In this document: in pieces, positions 1-13,900 of the stretch
Position numbering within the stretch: the stretch's first letter is position 1
Layout of the letters: every line of letters starts with the position of its first letter
Assembly (NCBI GenBank): GCA_013398275.1
Contig: VZSE01006608.1
Coordinates: forward strand, 1,858,441 to 1,922,440
Source: Promerops cafer
Taxonomy: Eukaryota > Chordata > Aves > Passeriformes > Nectariniidae
Length of the DNA: 64,000 bases
Reading direction: 5' to 3'
Position numbers and translations under genes: made by a program
The notes under the pieces: model-generated
Told to the model about the DNA's origin: nothing
What the model saw: only the letters and a program-made list of their open reading frames with translations
Database searches by the model: none

Positions 1-2339
1 TAATGATCATTCTGATCAGAGTTTCTACTATAGTTGCCAGTGGCTTTAATATCACAATCAGGGCCTGCTTTGAGAGGTTCAGGCTGAACCTGGACACCTC
101 TGTTATGTTGTTTTGGACATACGAAATACTGCTGCCTCCCAGGAAGTGTTTGCAAGCACCACAGTGTGCCTGGCTACAGGCTTTTCATCACTGGCATCAG
201 CCTAACAGCGTCCCTGCTCCCCAAGGATCCTGACAGGTGCCTGAGAATGATTCAGTAGATCCTTCCCAGCATGGGGATTTGAGGAGTGGATTACACATAC
301 ATTTTTCATTCACTGGTATTTCCGAGATACTGCAGATAGTAGTCAGTCCCTCCTAGATATGTAAAAGCAATGAAATCATTACTATAGCTACATAGTAATG
401 TGACCATTGTCTGCAACTGCATTTGCTTTACAGATTTCTGCATTAAAATTCCTGTGATTCAGTCATGATACAGGAATCTGTTTCCTGTCCAGCACTAGTA
501 CAGTATTCATCTTAGACATCAGTAGCAAGGGCTGTTTTCTTGGTAACCATACCACAGTATTCCCCTTTCACTCTATAGATGTTCCTATCACCAATACTCA
601 GACAACAGAAATAAATGTCATTGCTGCCATGCCTACATCTTGGCTCCCCTTTTACACTGAACCATTACAAATGTGTTTCCTTTCTTTTATTTCCATCTTC
701 TCTTCACAGGAGATCACACCTTCCTCACTCGGACCCAGATACTGATGCTTTTGAAGTGCTCAGAACACTGCCAAAGAGAATTGCAGCAAGGCCTACCACT
801 GGGTCCATAGTAAGAGAGGATTTTGACATCCTGAAGCTTCAGTCAGCCATCTTCATCAGTCACAGGGTGTTAGGCAATACCTCCTAGAAGTAACACCATT
901 TTGAGTACATACAGTATTCTGCAAGAATACTCTCAGGGGAAATCCCTGCCTGGGGGTGCCAACAGAGAGTAGCATTGCAGCTTGGGTGGAAGTCTGGGCA
1001 TCTCGTTCTTATCCTGCTGCACTGTAAGGAGAAAAGAGCCATTTGGCTTCTGGCACTTGTCCACTTTTGGAAGCAGCTACCTGTGCTATGAAAACCAATG
1101 TCTCAGATGATGCGTCTTCTATCCTCAGTGTAGTCTTCTCAGACAACAAAGCTGTGGTGTAAAGGGAGCTCTGTCTGTCAGGATGCCGCTCCTGATGTGG
1201 AGAGACTAACAATGTCCGAAGCACAAAGAGAAGCCAGGAGTGGACAGCAAGATGACTGTTCCTCCTGGCCAGCACCCCTGATCCACTGCCAGTCATCCTG
1301 GGCTGGACCCAGAGGTGTTTGTGTGAGGCTACCAATGTGCACCAAGGCAGGCTGGCACAGCGTTTACAGCAGTAGGCCTCAGCTGTTCACACAATCATCC
1401 CTGCTATTCTCAGTCTGGAGCTGGATACGTTTTTGTGTGTTTGCAGCGTTAGTATTTCAGCTCAGAAAACAAACTTGGTACTCTGTAAAGAAATACAAAG
1501 TTGTTCAAGCCCGCAGGAATTTACTATCATCCAGCCAGGAACAATTTCAAGTATAATTCAGTGAGCCCAAGAGAATGGGTTTCAGTATAAAATTTGAGCA
1601 AGTGAGATTATGGTTAGGAGGAGCCCAGCAGAACTCACTAAAGACTTTTAACTTGGGTTCCTAGCAATGAAAATCTACTGACACACTCTGAAACCATGAG
1701 CAAAGCAAAACATGTTTTTCATGCTTTGCTGTTGGAAACTGTCACTGTGGAATAACAACAGTGACAATGTTTCTAAAGATGCTGTGCCTGTTTTCAGAGG
1801 ATTTCCTAATTTTTTAAAGGTCGAGGGAAAAAAAATCACTCCAATCTTTTCTGCATTCAGTTAAACTATCTACATTCTTTCATTTGTTTTAAATTAGAGG
1901 AGCCAGAATCTAACAGATATAGTCATCAGCCTCAGTTCTGCTGAGGGTTTTTTCACTTTAGGTCAAACAATGTTAACTTGTTTTAGAAAGCCAGCAGGGA
2001 CTATTATATGTGCAGCATTTTCCCTTAGAAATCCTCCCCTCCTACACACACAGTTTAAAAGAGTTCAACACAATAAATATCCAACCTATTTAAAACTGGC
2101 CATGACAGCAAAGGTTTAAGTGCCTGAATGACAGAGAAAAGTAAAATGACAATTTGAGTTACCTTAGCTCCTCTACTGGAATAACAGTTCTGTGTTTGGT
2201 TCTGTGCTTCTGACTAGAACGTAATAAATCAGCTCTATTTTGTAAAATGTTTAGTTTAACTACTGAAATGACAATTTAGGTGAAAGTAGCTGGTGATGAA
2301 TTGACAACATCATTGTCGCTCTCTCCTTGCTTTATCACA

Positions 2340-2365
2340 TAATCAGCAGCTTGATCCGCTGATTA
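2340..2365. promoter_or_regulatory. palindromic TAATCAGC ... GCTGATTA, possible enhancer core
   Basis: Perfect 8-bp arms at 2340-2347 and 2358-2365 around a 10-bp spacer. Each arm carries a TAAT/ATTA homeodomain core. Function is a guess from sequence alone. Confidence 0.2.
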
Positions 2366-2957
2366 ATGAAGCCTTGTTTTAGTAGCACAGAGGTGCTAAC
2401 ACCCATCTCCAAAATTCAGGCTACCCATCTTGTATTGAGTATCCACTGCTTCCCTCTAGATGGATGAAGCGTGGCAGCTTTCTCCTGAGTTCTGCCATAT
2501 AACAGATCTGCCTCTAGAGCTGGGCAAGATCAAGACAGCTTTCAGGCATTGAGGAAAAGCTCAGGAGTAAAAATTAGACATATCACATGAATATGTTGAT
2601 TTCATTCAAACTCTCCCTCCTTCCAAAAATGACGTGCCCCACCCAAAGGCAATGTGTTAGTTGCTGCTCCCACATATTACCTACTCTGTCCAAAGAGCTT
2701 ATACTTCAGTTTGAGCTCATCAGAACCTCACTGCCAGATACCCTGTAGAAACCAGGTACTTGGCTTTTACTGGCTTCTAAACCTGACTTCATGTGCTGCT
2801 ACTTACGCCAACTGACCGCTGCTCAGCTCTCTTTTCACTGAAGAGACACAAGAGATGTTCTCTAGGACAGCAGGAGTCATCCAAAGGCCAGAAGGTGTCT
2901 AAACCTGTAAGCTGATTACTATTTATGGGGACTAGGCTCTGAAAGTGATATTACATT

Positions 2958-3006
2958 GGGGTGGGGGTTTTTTTTGGTTGATTGGTTGGGGGGTTGTTGG
3001 TTGGTT
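2958..3006 (+). repeat. G/T-rich low-complexity tract
   Basis: Runs of four, five and six G separated by T-rich spacers and GGTTG units. It is simple sequence with some G-quadruplex potential, and no gene is associated. Confidence 0.7.
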
Positions 3007-3105
3007 TATTTCCCCACTGCTTTCCCACCACCCATCTTTCTGCTGAAGCTTTTAAAAAGTGAGATGGAAAATGGGGAGACAGAATCCAGAGAAGCATGAT
3101 CCCCA

Positions 3106-3150
3106 CAAAAAAAAAAGAAAAACAAAAAACAAACAAACAAACAATCCAAA
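3106..3150 (+). repeat. A-rich / (CAAA)n low-complexity tract
   Basis: A run of ten A followed by CAAA units. It could be the degenerate tail of a retroposed sequence, but no matching body or target-site duplication is visible. Confidence 0.7.
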
Positions 3151-6100
3151 AACCAAATGTGTGAGGCAAGCTGGATTGTATTTGTATCTGTAGATTATAA
3201 ATTTCCCAGAAGAGACTGGATTAGGAATATCTTTGGTATTTTAACAGAACTAAACTTTTATTATAGCTTCCTGAAAGAAATATCATGAATTCCTGAGAAA
3301 GCTACATCCTGCTTCCAGAGAAAGGACTGTATATGAATGCTGCTTTTTAAGAAGAAAAAAGTACAGGATTCATTCTCTTTCAGTGTTTTACAAATCCTTT
3401 AAACAAAGGCTACAGAAGATACTGGCTGCTTGGAGTCAGAGCTACTATCTAATGACTGGCTCTGCTCTAGCTTTAGGGACGAACACAGACAACTGTGGGA
3501 ATTAGGGACACCCAGGATTGGGTTCAGGTTCCAAGTGGCTCATCTGCCTTTACAGAATAAAAAAAACAACAACAACATAGGAATCCAGCCATGTAAATTA
3601 TTGCAACTAATGAACAGAAATGCTCATTAATTTTCTGTAAACAGGCTGTGTTGATTGCCTATGCAAACTGTAGTATGGAAAGAAGAAACATGCTTTCGAA
3701 CTGACTGAAGAGAGCATTAAATATAACATGTTGCTGGTGTGACTAAATTAATCATCAGCACCCTCCACCAGTTTGTTCCTGTTTGGCAATGGACTTAGAG
3801 CTTCAAATCTAGTCAAAAATCAATCCAGAAATCTGATCAGCAGTAACATAATGCTGGGAGAAGTCGAAATTAAAGTAATGAGCAAAGGAACAAAGACACA
3901 TTTACAGAATATTTTCAGCCCAGTCTTCTGCTGAGACACCCTCAGATGTTCATTTCAGAACTGCTTTCCCAGAAAAAAGCAGCAGCCAAATATTTTAACT
4001 CATTAGATATACTTGAACACTTTGCTGCAGTATTGTGCTGTTTCATATGCGCCAGACTCCAAATGGCTCCATGTGGATGCAAAGTATGTCCACACAAAGG
4101 TCATTTGCAGGATTAGACCAAAGAGTTGCAAGGGAGGCAAGGGAAAGCAGTCCAAGTTAGTTTAATTCTCAAGGCAGTCCTTAGGGCCTAAGCAAAATAC
4201 AAAACAAACTCTGAGCAGAGTAACGCAAAACATTTTTCCCTGATGTCTAGGGTCAGGGATTAATATTTTTGATATATTAAGAGTGTTCTTTCCTTTTGAT
4301 CAGGTGGGGATAGACTGTTAGCTTTCAGGTCTATGTGACTACCTGAGGTGAGGTCCACAAGGATTTTACAATTTTTATAAAGGTAATTAGCCTGAGTAAC
4401 TGGATCTGATTAATATAAAAAAGACATCCAAAGGGAAAACCCTCCTCCTTCATATACAGATTCCTATTTGCTCTTCTCATCCCCTGTGGGACCAGCTGCA
4501 GGAGCAACAGGTTCTATTCCATTTGCCATGTGTCAGGCTGCTCTCCTGGAGAGATGGTCTAAGTTTTAGAGAAATCTTGATGAAAGCCAGAGAAAAAGTG
4601 AAGATTTGCAGCAGTCGTCATTTGTCAAACTTCTCTATGCACTAAAACTTTTTTTGTGTGCTGCTCATAGCTTCTATATTTATCTGCTTTTCCTTATTTT
4701 TTTTTTTAATAAAACAACAGTTATTAAAACACTGTCAGCTCAATAATTTTCTTAAAAATTAGTTATATTGCCTTTTGAACTGTGTGATACTTCCAAAGTA
4801 CAAAAGAGTTAAAGAAAAATAAACAGATTACTGCAACTTTCTGCATTTCAAAATAGAGGTAAATAACATCTGTGCAGAGCTCAAGTCCCTTCCAATAATT
4901 AGCTGCTTTAGCGAAGGGGGTGAACCACTTGGAAACACTTCAGCAGTCATCTTTTGGCTTTTCCTCCTGCAAGATGTGTTTTCTGACTCCAGCTCAGAGG
5001 ATTGTGCTCGTCTTGCTCATGACAATACTGTTCTTACAAGAACAAAGATGAGAGCTGAGAGCAGAGAGTGAGGCACATTGCTTGGATCGCTGGGAAAGGA
5101 TGGTCCATGGTAGTGCCACCTGAAGGCTACCTCAAACAGCTCCCTGCTTTAGCTGCATCTGAAGCTAAATGGTTATTTCACAGACTGCTGGACTAATGAA
5201 ATAGTGCCCCACCCCCTTCCTTTTCCTGCTGCTCTGCACTGAGAGAGGGTATAGAAACAACTCACCCACCTGGAGGGGATGCTAGCTATAGGGAGACTGG
5301 TACTTCTGCCTGATGGGATTGTGCTGGTCAATGATCCTGCTCCTTGCAGCATCCTCTGCAGAAGCATTGCTGGAGCACCTTATTCCTGTCAAATGTGTCA
5401 CCTGGTGCAGAGCAGACTGGGCAGGGTGCTTTAAACCTGCCACTCTTCAACAGACGGCGTCCACTTAGTAGTCAAATATTTTGGTTCTTCTCTGATAGGT
5501 GTCAGAGCCTTGTAATCTGGGGTCTAGTCTGTTGTAGTCTTTGCTTGTTCTATGGTGGCTTCCTGCAAGCCTTTCCAGTTTCTGCTCATGCAATTTCCAT
5601 TGATTATGCATAAGATGCCTGCAGAACCGAAATGTTCCTTAGCGTATTGGCTGGAAAAGCTTTAATTAAATGGATCTCATACTCTCGTCTTCTTTTTAAT
5701 GAAATGACTTCTTTTGGTTCCAACTCAGAGCAGGAGCACTGCTGAAATATTGAAAACATTAATGGATTATCAAAGCATCTGCTGGGTACTCTCCTTCAAA
5801 AATATGAATGTCTTATTCACCTTTAGCTTAGCTCAATGTGAAGACAAGAATGAGGGGCTCTTGTTGCAGATACAGGTGTTCCTGCACAGCCACTATTGTT
5901 TATTCCAGGAGAAAGCAAATCCTTACAAATCTGGCTGCAATAGGACTCCCTCTCTGGGCAAACAGGGAGCTTAATAACACAATCTCTTAATATCCTGAGG
6001 CAAGGGAAATTTTCTGCTTGCCTTGTGCTCTCCAAATGCACTAGACACTGAGGATGGTATTCATGACACCTGATTTTACCCATCTATAAATTATTCATTT

Positions 6101-9100
6101 GATCTGAGCTAATCAGCTATGCTCCCTCAATAGTCAATGAAAGACAAAGAAGCTGGCCAGGCACATTCGTACCACACATAAGATGGCTTGCATCAACCTC
6201 TCAGGGCTCTTATTTCTCTCCAGTGACATCTGGGAATGCCCAGACTACTGCAACTGCAGTATTAGCAATGACATATTAGCCCACTTGCTTTTTGTCCACC
6301 CTCATATTGGGAGAATTACTGAAAAAGCAACAATTTATTCTTGTGTATAAAACACATCCTTTTGATGGCTAGCCAGGGACAGCTGTGCAATTCTACTCTA
6401 ACTATACACATAAAAGTATTAATTATTTCTATATTAAGAAATAAATATGACATGAGGTAACAGCAAGGCTTTCATCCAAGTGTGTAGGGGGATTTTTCTC
6501 TTGGTAACATAACATTGCTGTTAACCAAGTATATTAACTGAGACATTTCAATTATGTTAATTAGTTATTTTCTAATTCTTTAGCTTTATAGATTGTCGTG
6601 CCATTTTGTGGGGTGAGAGCAAGTGTGACTGTGTTGCAGGATCTGTATTACTAGAGGTTTGTCTTTAGTAAGGAAGAATTTTTTTACTCTGAGCAAGGTA
6701 CCAAGCCTTGTATTTTGAAAGCTTCTGTAAAAGAAAATATTGATTTTCAGTTTAGTTCCATTCATCATGTTAAAAAATTTAGCAGTCTGGCTGTCACAAA
6801 CTATACCAAGAATGGTTATGACCCTGGAAACAATATACCTAGTACTTGCAAGTTTTTTTTATGTAGAAATTTCGTCCATTTAATAGTAATCGAAAATTGA
6901 GCAGTGTGTCCCCTGCCACAAGAAATTATTAGAAGATCTGTTTCACAACCAACTTGTGTGTAAGTCCAGAGAAAAATAAAATATTGAAACATGATATAAT
7001 TGACCTCCCTTGAGGTGAAGAAACATTATAAACTATGTGCCAATTGCATTAAAACTAAATTCAAAGTACACATTCTCATGAGGGCTGGGGTTTTTTTATT
7101 CATTGTATATCTGTGTGTCAGCATCATAGAAAGACTTTCTGTACAGATATTCTTTAAACTACTCTGTAGGAAGGGATGATTAAATGCTTATCTTGTTCAC
7201 CTGGACAAGACAGTGATTGGAGACGTGTTCTTTTCATGGAACTGGGATTGAGAACGAAGGTCACCCTACAGCAGGAAGCTTTTCAGTCGTGTGTGACTTG
7301 AACTGAGAGCACTGCAGTTATTCTTCTGATGCTGCCAGCAAACAGCATGGAACAATAACTTTGTTATCCACGCACTGCCACATTTATCACAGCCTGGACA
7401 TTAATTTAGAAAGCAAATGCAACTCAGGGCTTTAACTGTATGTCTGTGTTAAGGCTCAGTTTATGGGAAGGCATGTCAAAGGTGCTGTTGACCACAATTA
7501 TGAATTAGAAAAGAAGTTTTGGAATGGAGATCAAAAATAAACTTAGTTTTGTGGGTGTTCTCACTAGAATCTATGACTCAGGCATCCACTGAACACATGC
7601 AAAAAGCATTTGGCAGCAAGATGGTCCTTCAGGAGAAACCATAGTATTTAGTATATAAAGGTGCCAGAACACATAAGTAGCTGGGTATGGCCCCCATGGA
7701 TCTCCTGGTAGCAGCTCCTGCAAAGTGTTCTGAAGCCTGTGCATCTCTCACTGCATATTCTCATTTATCGACTTGCCTTTGGAGTCAAGAAACAGCCTCC
7801 CACAGGTTCCTGAGTACCAAAACTACAATTACCCACTCTCTCGTTATAAAACCCTCTCTTTCTCCTGTGACAGCTGTTGGAGTGGAGCAGAGCAGTGCCG
7901 GGGGTGGGTCCTGCAGCCCACCGGCTCCTGGAAAGTGTAGGAAGGCAGCATCACACTGGAAGAAGATCTGGACAGGATATTGACCATTATTTCAACATAA
8001 ACATATTTGAAATAATTAATACGCTATAGAATATACTGGGTTTTCCTTCTTTGTTGTAAGAAACCCTTTTTTCATCTATGAGGCTGATATGAAAATGTGT
8101 CTCTGTCACAGGACCTGTAAACCCCAGTTTGCTGTGGTTTTTTTTAGACCCTTCATCTTGATTAGCAAGATTTCCAGTATTATAACTATGTCAACGAAGT
8201 CAAACTCACTCAGAAGCCATCTCACACACTACTGTGTTAGCCTGGGGGCAGATCAGGCCTCATTACTCCTTTCATGAAGCTGTAGTGTTATGATCACTAT
8301 TATAAAGACCTGAGGGCCTTTGGGGTATTAGTCACATGTTAGATCTCCTCCCCTATGCTCCTTGTGAATTTCAGAGATTTTAATAGTTTTCCTTATATGT
8401 GGAGAAATCCCTTCCAATGTAGGAACCAATTTCTAGTCACCTAAATGGTCATACACACAACCCATAATTGCAGAATTTGTATCTCACAATGTTTATTTTA
8501 CCCACTACATAACTAGATGGAACTACACAGCTCCATACTTATTTCAGGTTAAAAGCATGCAAGTGTTCAGCACTGAACCAGAATATCTTTTCCTGGTTTA
8601 CCTCCAAAGTAGTCCTGTTATGAAGATCTATTCCTAAACTAGCACATAGATGTCACTTAGAGACAGGTTGTAATGGGAAACATTGGCTTTTTGGCTAGAT
8701 TAGTCCATTTAAATGGATCAATGATGTGATGCAGCTGTAGGGTGGAGGCTCTTTAAAAGCTGCACTTCTCAGTGCCAAATATAATGAAATACGGATGACT
8801 TCCAGCTAACTTATTGTTGATCTTTATACGAAGGGAAATTTTGCAACGTGAGTATTTGATACTGAGAAGCTGTGCTGTGGAAAATCAAAAAAGATAGACA
8901 GTGATTATACAGATAGGACAGATACAGGGAGGAAGCAAAAATTGACAAAATTGGTAAAATAAATGTGAAATGAGCTGGAGATAATCAAAGATGAGTAAAA
9001 TAGAAATTATAAAACTCAGCCAAAAAAAAGAGATTAAAATAATGGAAAATATAACATAGAGTGAGTAACAAGGAAATGATCAATAAAAGACTGGGTGCAA

Positions 9101-10614
9101 ACAGAATACTCCTTATATGAGAAATAAATTCTTCTGGAACAAACTGTAAAGCTATACAAATTCAGAGCTAAGAAGGTTAGCCTGATTCTGAATTGATCCC
9201 TTATCAACACAGATAATTTTCTTTTTTGCTATGTTGTACTCACAGGTCTTGATTCGGATTGTGTTTTATTACCTAAACTTGCAATCTCAGATAGTAACAA
9301 AGGGAGACTCATGAAATAGTTCAGATCAATGTTCTTGCTTCCCAAGTAATTCCCTTTTCCCCTCCATAGATCTACCACAGCCCTTGTCAGTATTTTTGAC
9401 TTGTTTCTGACTCTAAGATGGGAAACTCTTGGGCATCTCATGCTAATCCAACAACAGTTTTAAAAAAAAGTCTTTTGCCAACTGAGAAATGCAGCAGCCA
9501 TCGTGAAGCTGCTCAGCTGAAAAAGAAATAACATACACAAAAAGCCCCTGACCTATTGTCCTCTTTTGCAAACCATAGAAAATGAAGATAGTTCTGGAGA
9601 CAACAGAACTCAAGTATTTTTTTAATCAGATCATTAAACTTGAAGTTATGCATTTAATTTCAAAAGAAAGCCTCAAAATGTGACCCAGTTTGTGTTCAGG
9701 TTTCCTCAGCACTTCAACCCCAAAAAAATGCATTGCAGTAGAGTTCAGTGAGTTGGAAGAACAGCTGAGTGTGGACCAAGAGCAGTGCTTGTGGACAGGG
9801 CTGTGTGGACTGGTGCTGCTGAGGGGAAAACCCTCGTGTTACGTAACAGAAGGCTCAAAAGTGTAAATGCATAAGAAGGTCACTTTTATCTTCTCTGAAC
9901 TTGCCTCATCACCTTTGTTGCTTTTCCAAGCATCTACACAACTGTATTATAGCTGATTTTTTTCAAGAAGTTGGTGTGGCTGGACACTGGGGGTTTGCTA
10001 AAGACACAGCCATATATGAACCATTTTTTTGGCCTGCTGTTTCTGAGAACTGGAAACTCAAATTGTTTATGAGAAGCAATATCCTTTTGGAGCACAGGCC
10101 TTAGTGCATTAATTGCACATGGAGTTGGACCATCTCTCACATGCAGCAAAAAGTGACCCATGGCAACAGAAGCTGTTTCTAGACAATAGCTCTGAAGAAA
10201 TTAGAGGGCTGGCTATGGCAGCCCCTGTTCCAGCAGGGCTGTGTAAAGCATTTTGCATTGTAAATTGCTTCAGCTCTGCCATCTAGGGGAGCTCAGCCCA
10301 GCAGGGTATGTGCTATAGGAAATAACAAGGAATCCATCGAAAACAAAGGATTTTGGCAGAAAAATCTAGGGACAGTCCCCAACCAGGCCTGTGATTTGGG
10401 GAGGAGGTGGGCCTATACAAGAGTCCTCTGGTCACCCTGCCAGGCTTTAGTTGTGATGTGGCCACAGAGAGAAAACTGATCAGACAGAGTCACATTAGCA
10501 TTTCAACCTGGCCACAATGAGTACAACACATGCAGCTGCAGGTTTGTCAGTCCCACGCAAGCAAACCCTAAACAAGGCTTGTTATTTAATTTCAGGGGAA
10601 GAGAAACTGAGACT

Positions 10615-10935
10615 AAAAACATCTTTCAAAACTGTCTAGTTCATCCCCTTCCAATTCCAATTGGGTTGTTCCCAGCCCTCTGTTTCTTAGTGATTTATCT
10701 ATTCCAATTTTAAATTACTCAAGAGATGGAGTTTCCACCTCTTCCCGTGGGAAATTAGTCCATGGTCTGATAGACACAGCCAGGATATTTTCCTGATGTT
10801 CAACCTTCAATGGTTTTCCTTTGTTCAGTTTAATCTCATTACTCCCAGTTATTCCCTGTCGGTCAGTGCCAAGCACTCAGCCCCTCTCTTTTGTGTTTAC
10901 ACCTTCACAGTTGGATACAGTTGTCTTTAGAAAAA
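10615..10935 (-). mobile_element. old CR1-family LINE fragment (3' region)
   Basis: In plus orientation it reads as the reverse complement of the CR1 3' region: a tagttcatccccttcc start, gatggagtttccacctc, then cctgatgttcaacctt and tttaatctcattactcc. These are family landmarks in the expected order. It is strongly diverged and 5'-truncated, and the ends are approximate. Confidence 0.7.
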
Positions 10936-13900
10936 TCTGGTAGGTTTGATTCTGTTTTGTCCACCTTCTCAAATGAAGAGAAAAAACAAACAAAAATATG
11001 AGTAAAGGCTAGTACAAGTTAGTCCTAAAGGATCTTTTCAAGACTTGATCTATTTTCATTCACCAAACCTCACTGAGACTTGCTCATATTTTTTAGGTTA
11101 CAGTGACTGGTGACCCCACACAAACCCATCACCACTTTCCTACCCATATCAGAACTATGGGAACATAAGTTGTACAAGGTGGGAGTAACGGATGTGACAA
11201 ACCAAAATCAGGTTCCTATAATAAGAGGACACAGAAGCCCAAGAGTTTCAAGAAAAATGTGTTTAGTGGAGTGGCATTAAAAGATTGCCATAAATACCTG
11301 AATGTGACAAATAGGAAGTAGAAAAGCTGGTGAATCATAAGCATGGAGAAAGCTGCCAAAGTGGTATTTATGATGAGATCCTTCAGAGGCAAAGTACAGA
11401 GAGGGAAGACGAGGTGGTTGAATACAGCTATTTCTTGAATTTGCAGAAAATGATGAAAAGAGAATAAGGATCCCTTAACGCCTTGTAAGAAAGATTAAAA
11501 ATGTGGAAGCAGAAATAGAATCCTGGAAGCCAAATGAAACAATGGAGACTAACCTGAGCAAATCCCTTGAAAGCAGGAGACAGATCAGAGAAGGAAGGTA
11601 GTATTAGCTAGAAGTAAATCAATAGGGGCTTTTGTGGGACCCTCAGCAGACAGCTAGGCTTTTTGGAAGCTCAGTCTAAAATGCAGTGTCAATAGGACAG
11701 TTTGTTCCTGCTTTGCCCTTGTCATAAGGAAGCTGCTGATAGAGATGCACAATTCGTTCTCCTTCCCCAACAAGGTTCTGTCTTTAACATACCTGAGTTT
11801 TACACATAACAGTTTAAAATGTTTTTAAAGTGACAGTTTAAAATTAGAATGAAAGATTCACCTTGTCTCCAGTTCTGAACATTATGGACATCATGAGCTA
11901 AGTACACTAATTCAGTGGGGCACAGGTGGCAGGAGCCAAGTCAGGGAAGAGTTAGGTCAGAACTGAAGAAGACTGAGCAATGATGTGCTGCTCAAGGAGC
12001 AGACCCTCAGCAAGGAGGAGAGAGCACCTGGATGGACAACTGGAGTCAAGGACAGGATTTTTTAAGGTGGGAGTGACTAAAGTATCCTTGGGAAGCATTG
12101 CTCCTCACACCTGCAAATATGCTATTTCCTCTTTCACTGTGAATCTACTGAGGAGGCAGCAGGAGAACATTGCTTTTATCAGGGATAATGACTGTAACTC
12201 CATGGCACTGACATTATCAGGGGCCACTCCAGCAGCACGTGCACAAGCTCCAGGATCTTGTCCTTTGCACACAAGTGAAAACAAGAACATTTGGATACTA
12301 AGTAGGACAAAAAGTTGTTATGGGCTCAGGGATGGCTGTTCCCAGGACACTCTGCATTGCCTTCCAGCCCATCTGGACTGCAGCGAGGTGTGGAAGAAAA
12401 TTCTCTGGCATATCTTCATGAGCTAAGTGTAAAGTTATTGTTGTTATGTGATGGCTAGTGATAGAAACTGGAAGAACTCGTCTGGAGACAGCAGAATCTC
12501 CTTTCAGCTAGCTCAATTCAGATAATGCCAAATAGACTGACCCTAGCCAGAGATATCTGAGCCCAGAGATACATTTTAAAAAATATAAGACATTCAGATT
12601 TTGAATTGTAGAAGTTTAAACCCTATATCCATTCTTGCTGTAGATAACCTTCTATAATACATATTTTAAAATTAGTTTTCTCTATAATCTCTTGCTTTTT
12701 TCCCTTATGCATTTTTTTCTCCTTGGACAGATTGCGCATTTTAAGGTAGTACATTTTCAGTTGTTCTGGAACAAGCTGAAGTGCCTGGAAGCTGGCTAGG
12801 GTCACCAGCACTCTAGTTGTCAAGCAGGAACAAAGAAAGGCTGCAAAACAGCAAATAGGATCTCAAGCTGGACTTTTTGAAGAAGAAAATAAAACAGAGG
12901 TTATAAAAAGTTAGGAGATTTTAAACTGATTTACGATGTGTAAGGCTATGTAATTTTTAATTCATCTGGGAGGCAATAGTACAAATATAAAAGTTTTGTC
13001 TAGACCAACATCAAGTGATCTTTTCTAAATCTGCATTTTGCAGTGACTCCACCTAAGCCTATATCTTGATATTATTTGGCTGGACTGTAGTGGCATGGTA
13101 TGCAGTATCACTTACTTATCCATTTTAAGGATCAGCCTTCAGTGCAGAAAGATAAGAGAAACTGTCAGGACAGACAGCAAGAATCTGTGATTCACAAGAT
13201 GTCACATGCTTCAGCTTCTTGACAGGAATTTCTGAAACAAGAACCACCTGCTCCTGGTAGTAATGCAGCATCTCTTACTGGAAAGGCAAACAGCTATTTC
13301 AGTAGAGTCTGGGGGGAAAAAAAAGCTACAAGAAAGAAATTCTGCCAGAAGCTTCAGCAGCAGTCCTGCGAGACCAGAAAGGAAGTGCAGCAGATCCTTC
13401 AGTCTGAGAGAAGGCTGCTGGTTCCAGCAAAATTAAGACAAAGCAGAGCTAGAAATACAACAAAAGATAAAGGAAGACAATAAAAGTAATGCAGTGGGGG
13501 AAAAAGAGAGTAGGAAGAGGCCAAGGTGCTGCAAGCAGAGTATGATCTAGCAGTTGATCTGTTGGGCAAGGGGCCAATTAGCTAAACCCCAGCACACCTG
13601 GCAGACCTACGATGGGGCGTCCCCTTAGGGTGCTGCTGCTGAACAGAACACTTTGCCACGTGCAGTGCCACTGCTGGGGATGAAAAGCCTGGACACCTCA
13701 GCCCCTGCAGAACCTTGGCTTCATTTGTTGTGGTGAACTCCCTAATAGCTTGAAAGTAGTTCTTATACATATCTCTAAAATCAGGCCTGTAACTTCTCAA
13801 TTTTTGAAACAGAAAATCTGTGTTCTTGCCCACATCCTGTATTTGTGCTGTGAAAGCCAGCTCAGACATACCTGCAAAGGGCCAACCTGTAACAGTCTTA

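Larger units (their letters stand above)
1..10610. other. intergenic DNA, no supported gene
   Basis: AT-rich single-copy-looking sequence downstream of PRTFDC1. All reading frames are short, with no recognisable domain and no linked splice sites. It contains a low-complexity G/T tract and A-rich tract near 3 kb, a small homeobox-like palindrome at 2.34 kb and an A/G-rich stretch at about 8880-9130. In mammals the next gene on this side is ARHGAP21, but I see no exon of it here. Confidence 0.6.

Noticed and set aside
1699..1774. Two adjacent small hairpins (agcaaagca/tgctttgct and tgtcactgt/acagtgaca)
   Set aside because: Nine-base stems are common by chance at this scale, and no longer structure or repeat family links them.
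11980..12426. 148-codon plus-strand open frame
   Set aside because: Low-complexity start, no domain, no conserved-looking segment, and an overlapping minus-strand frame. Expected by chance in a locally GC-richer stretch.
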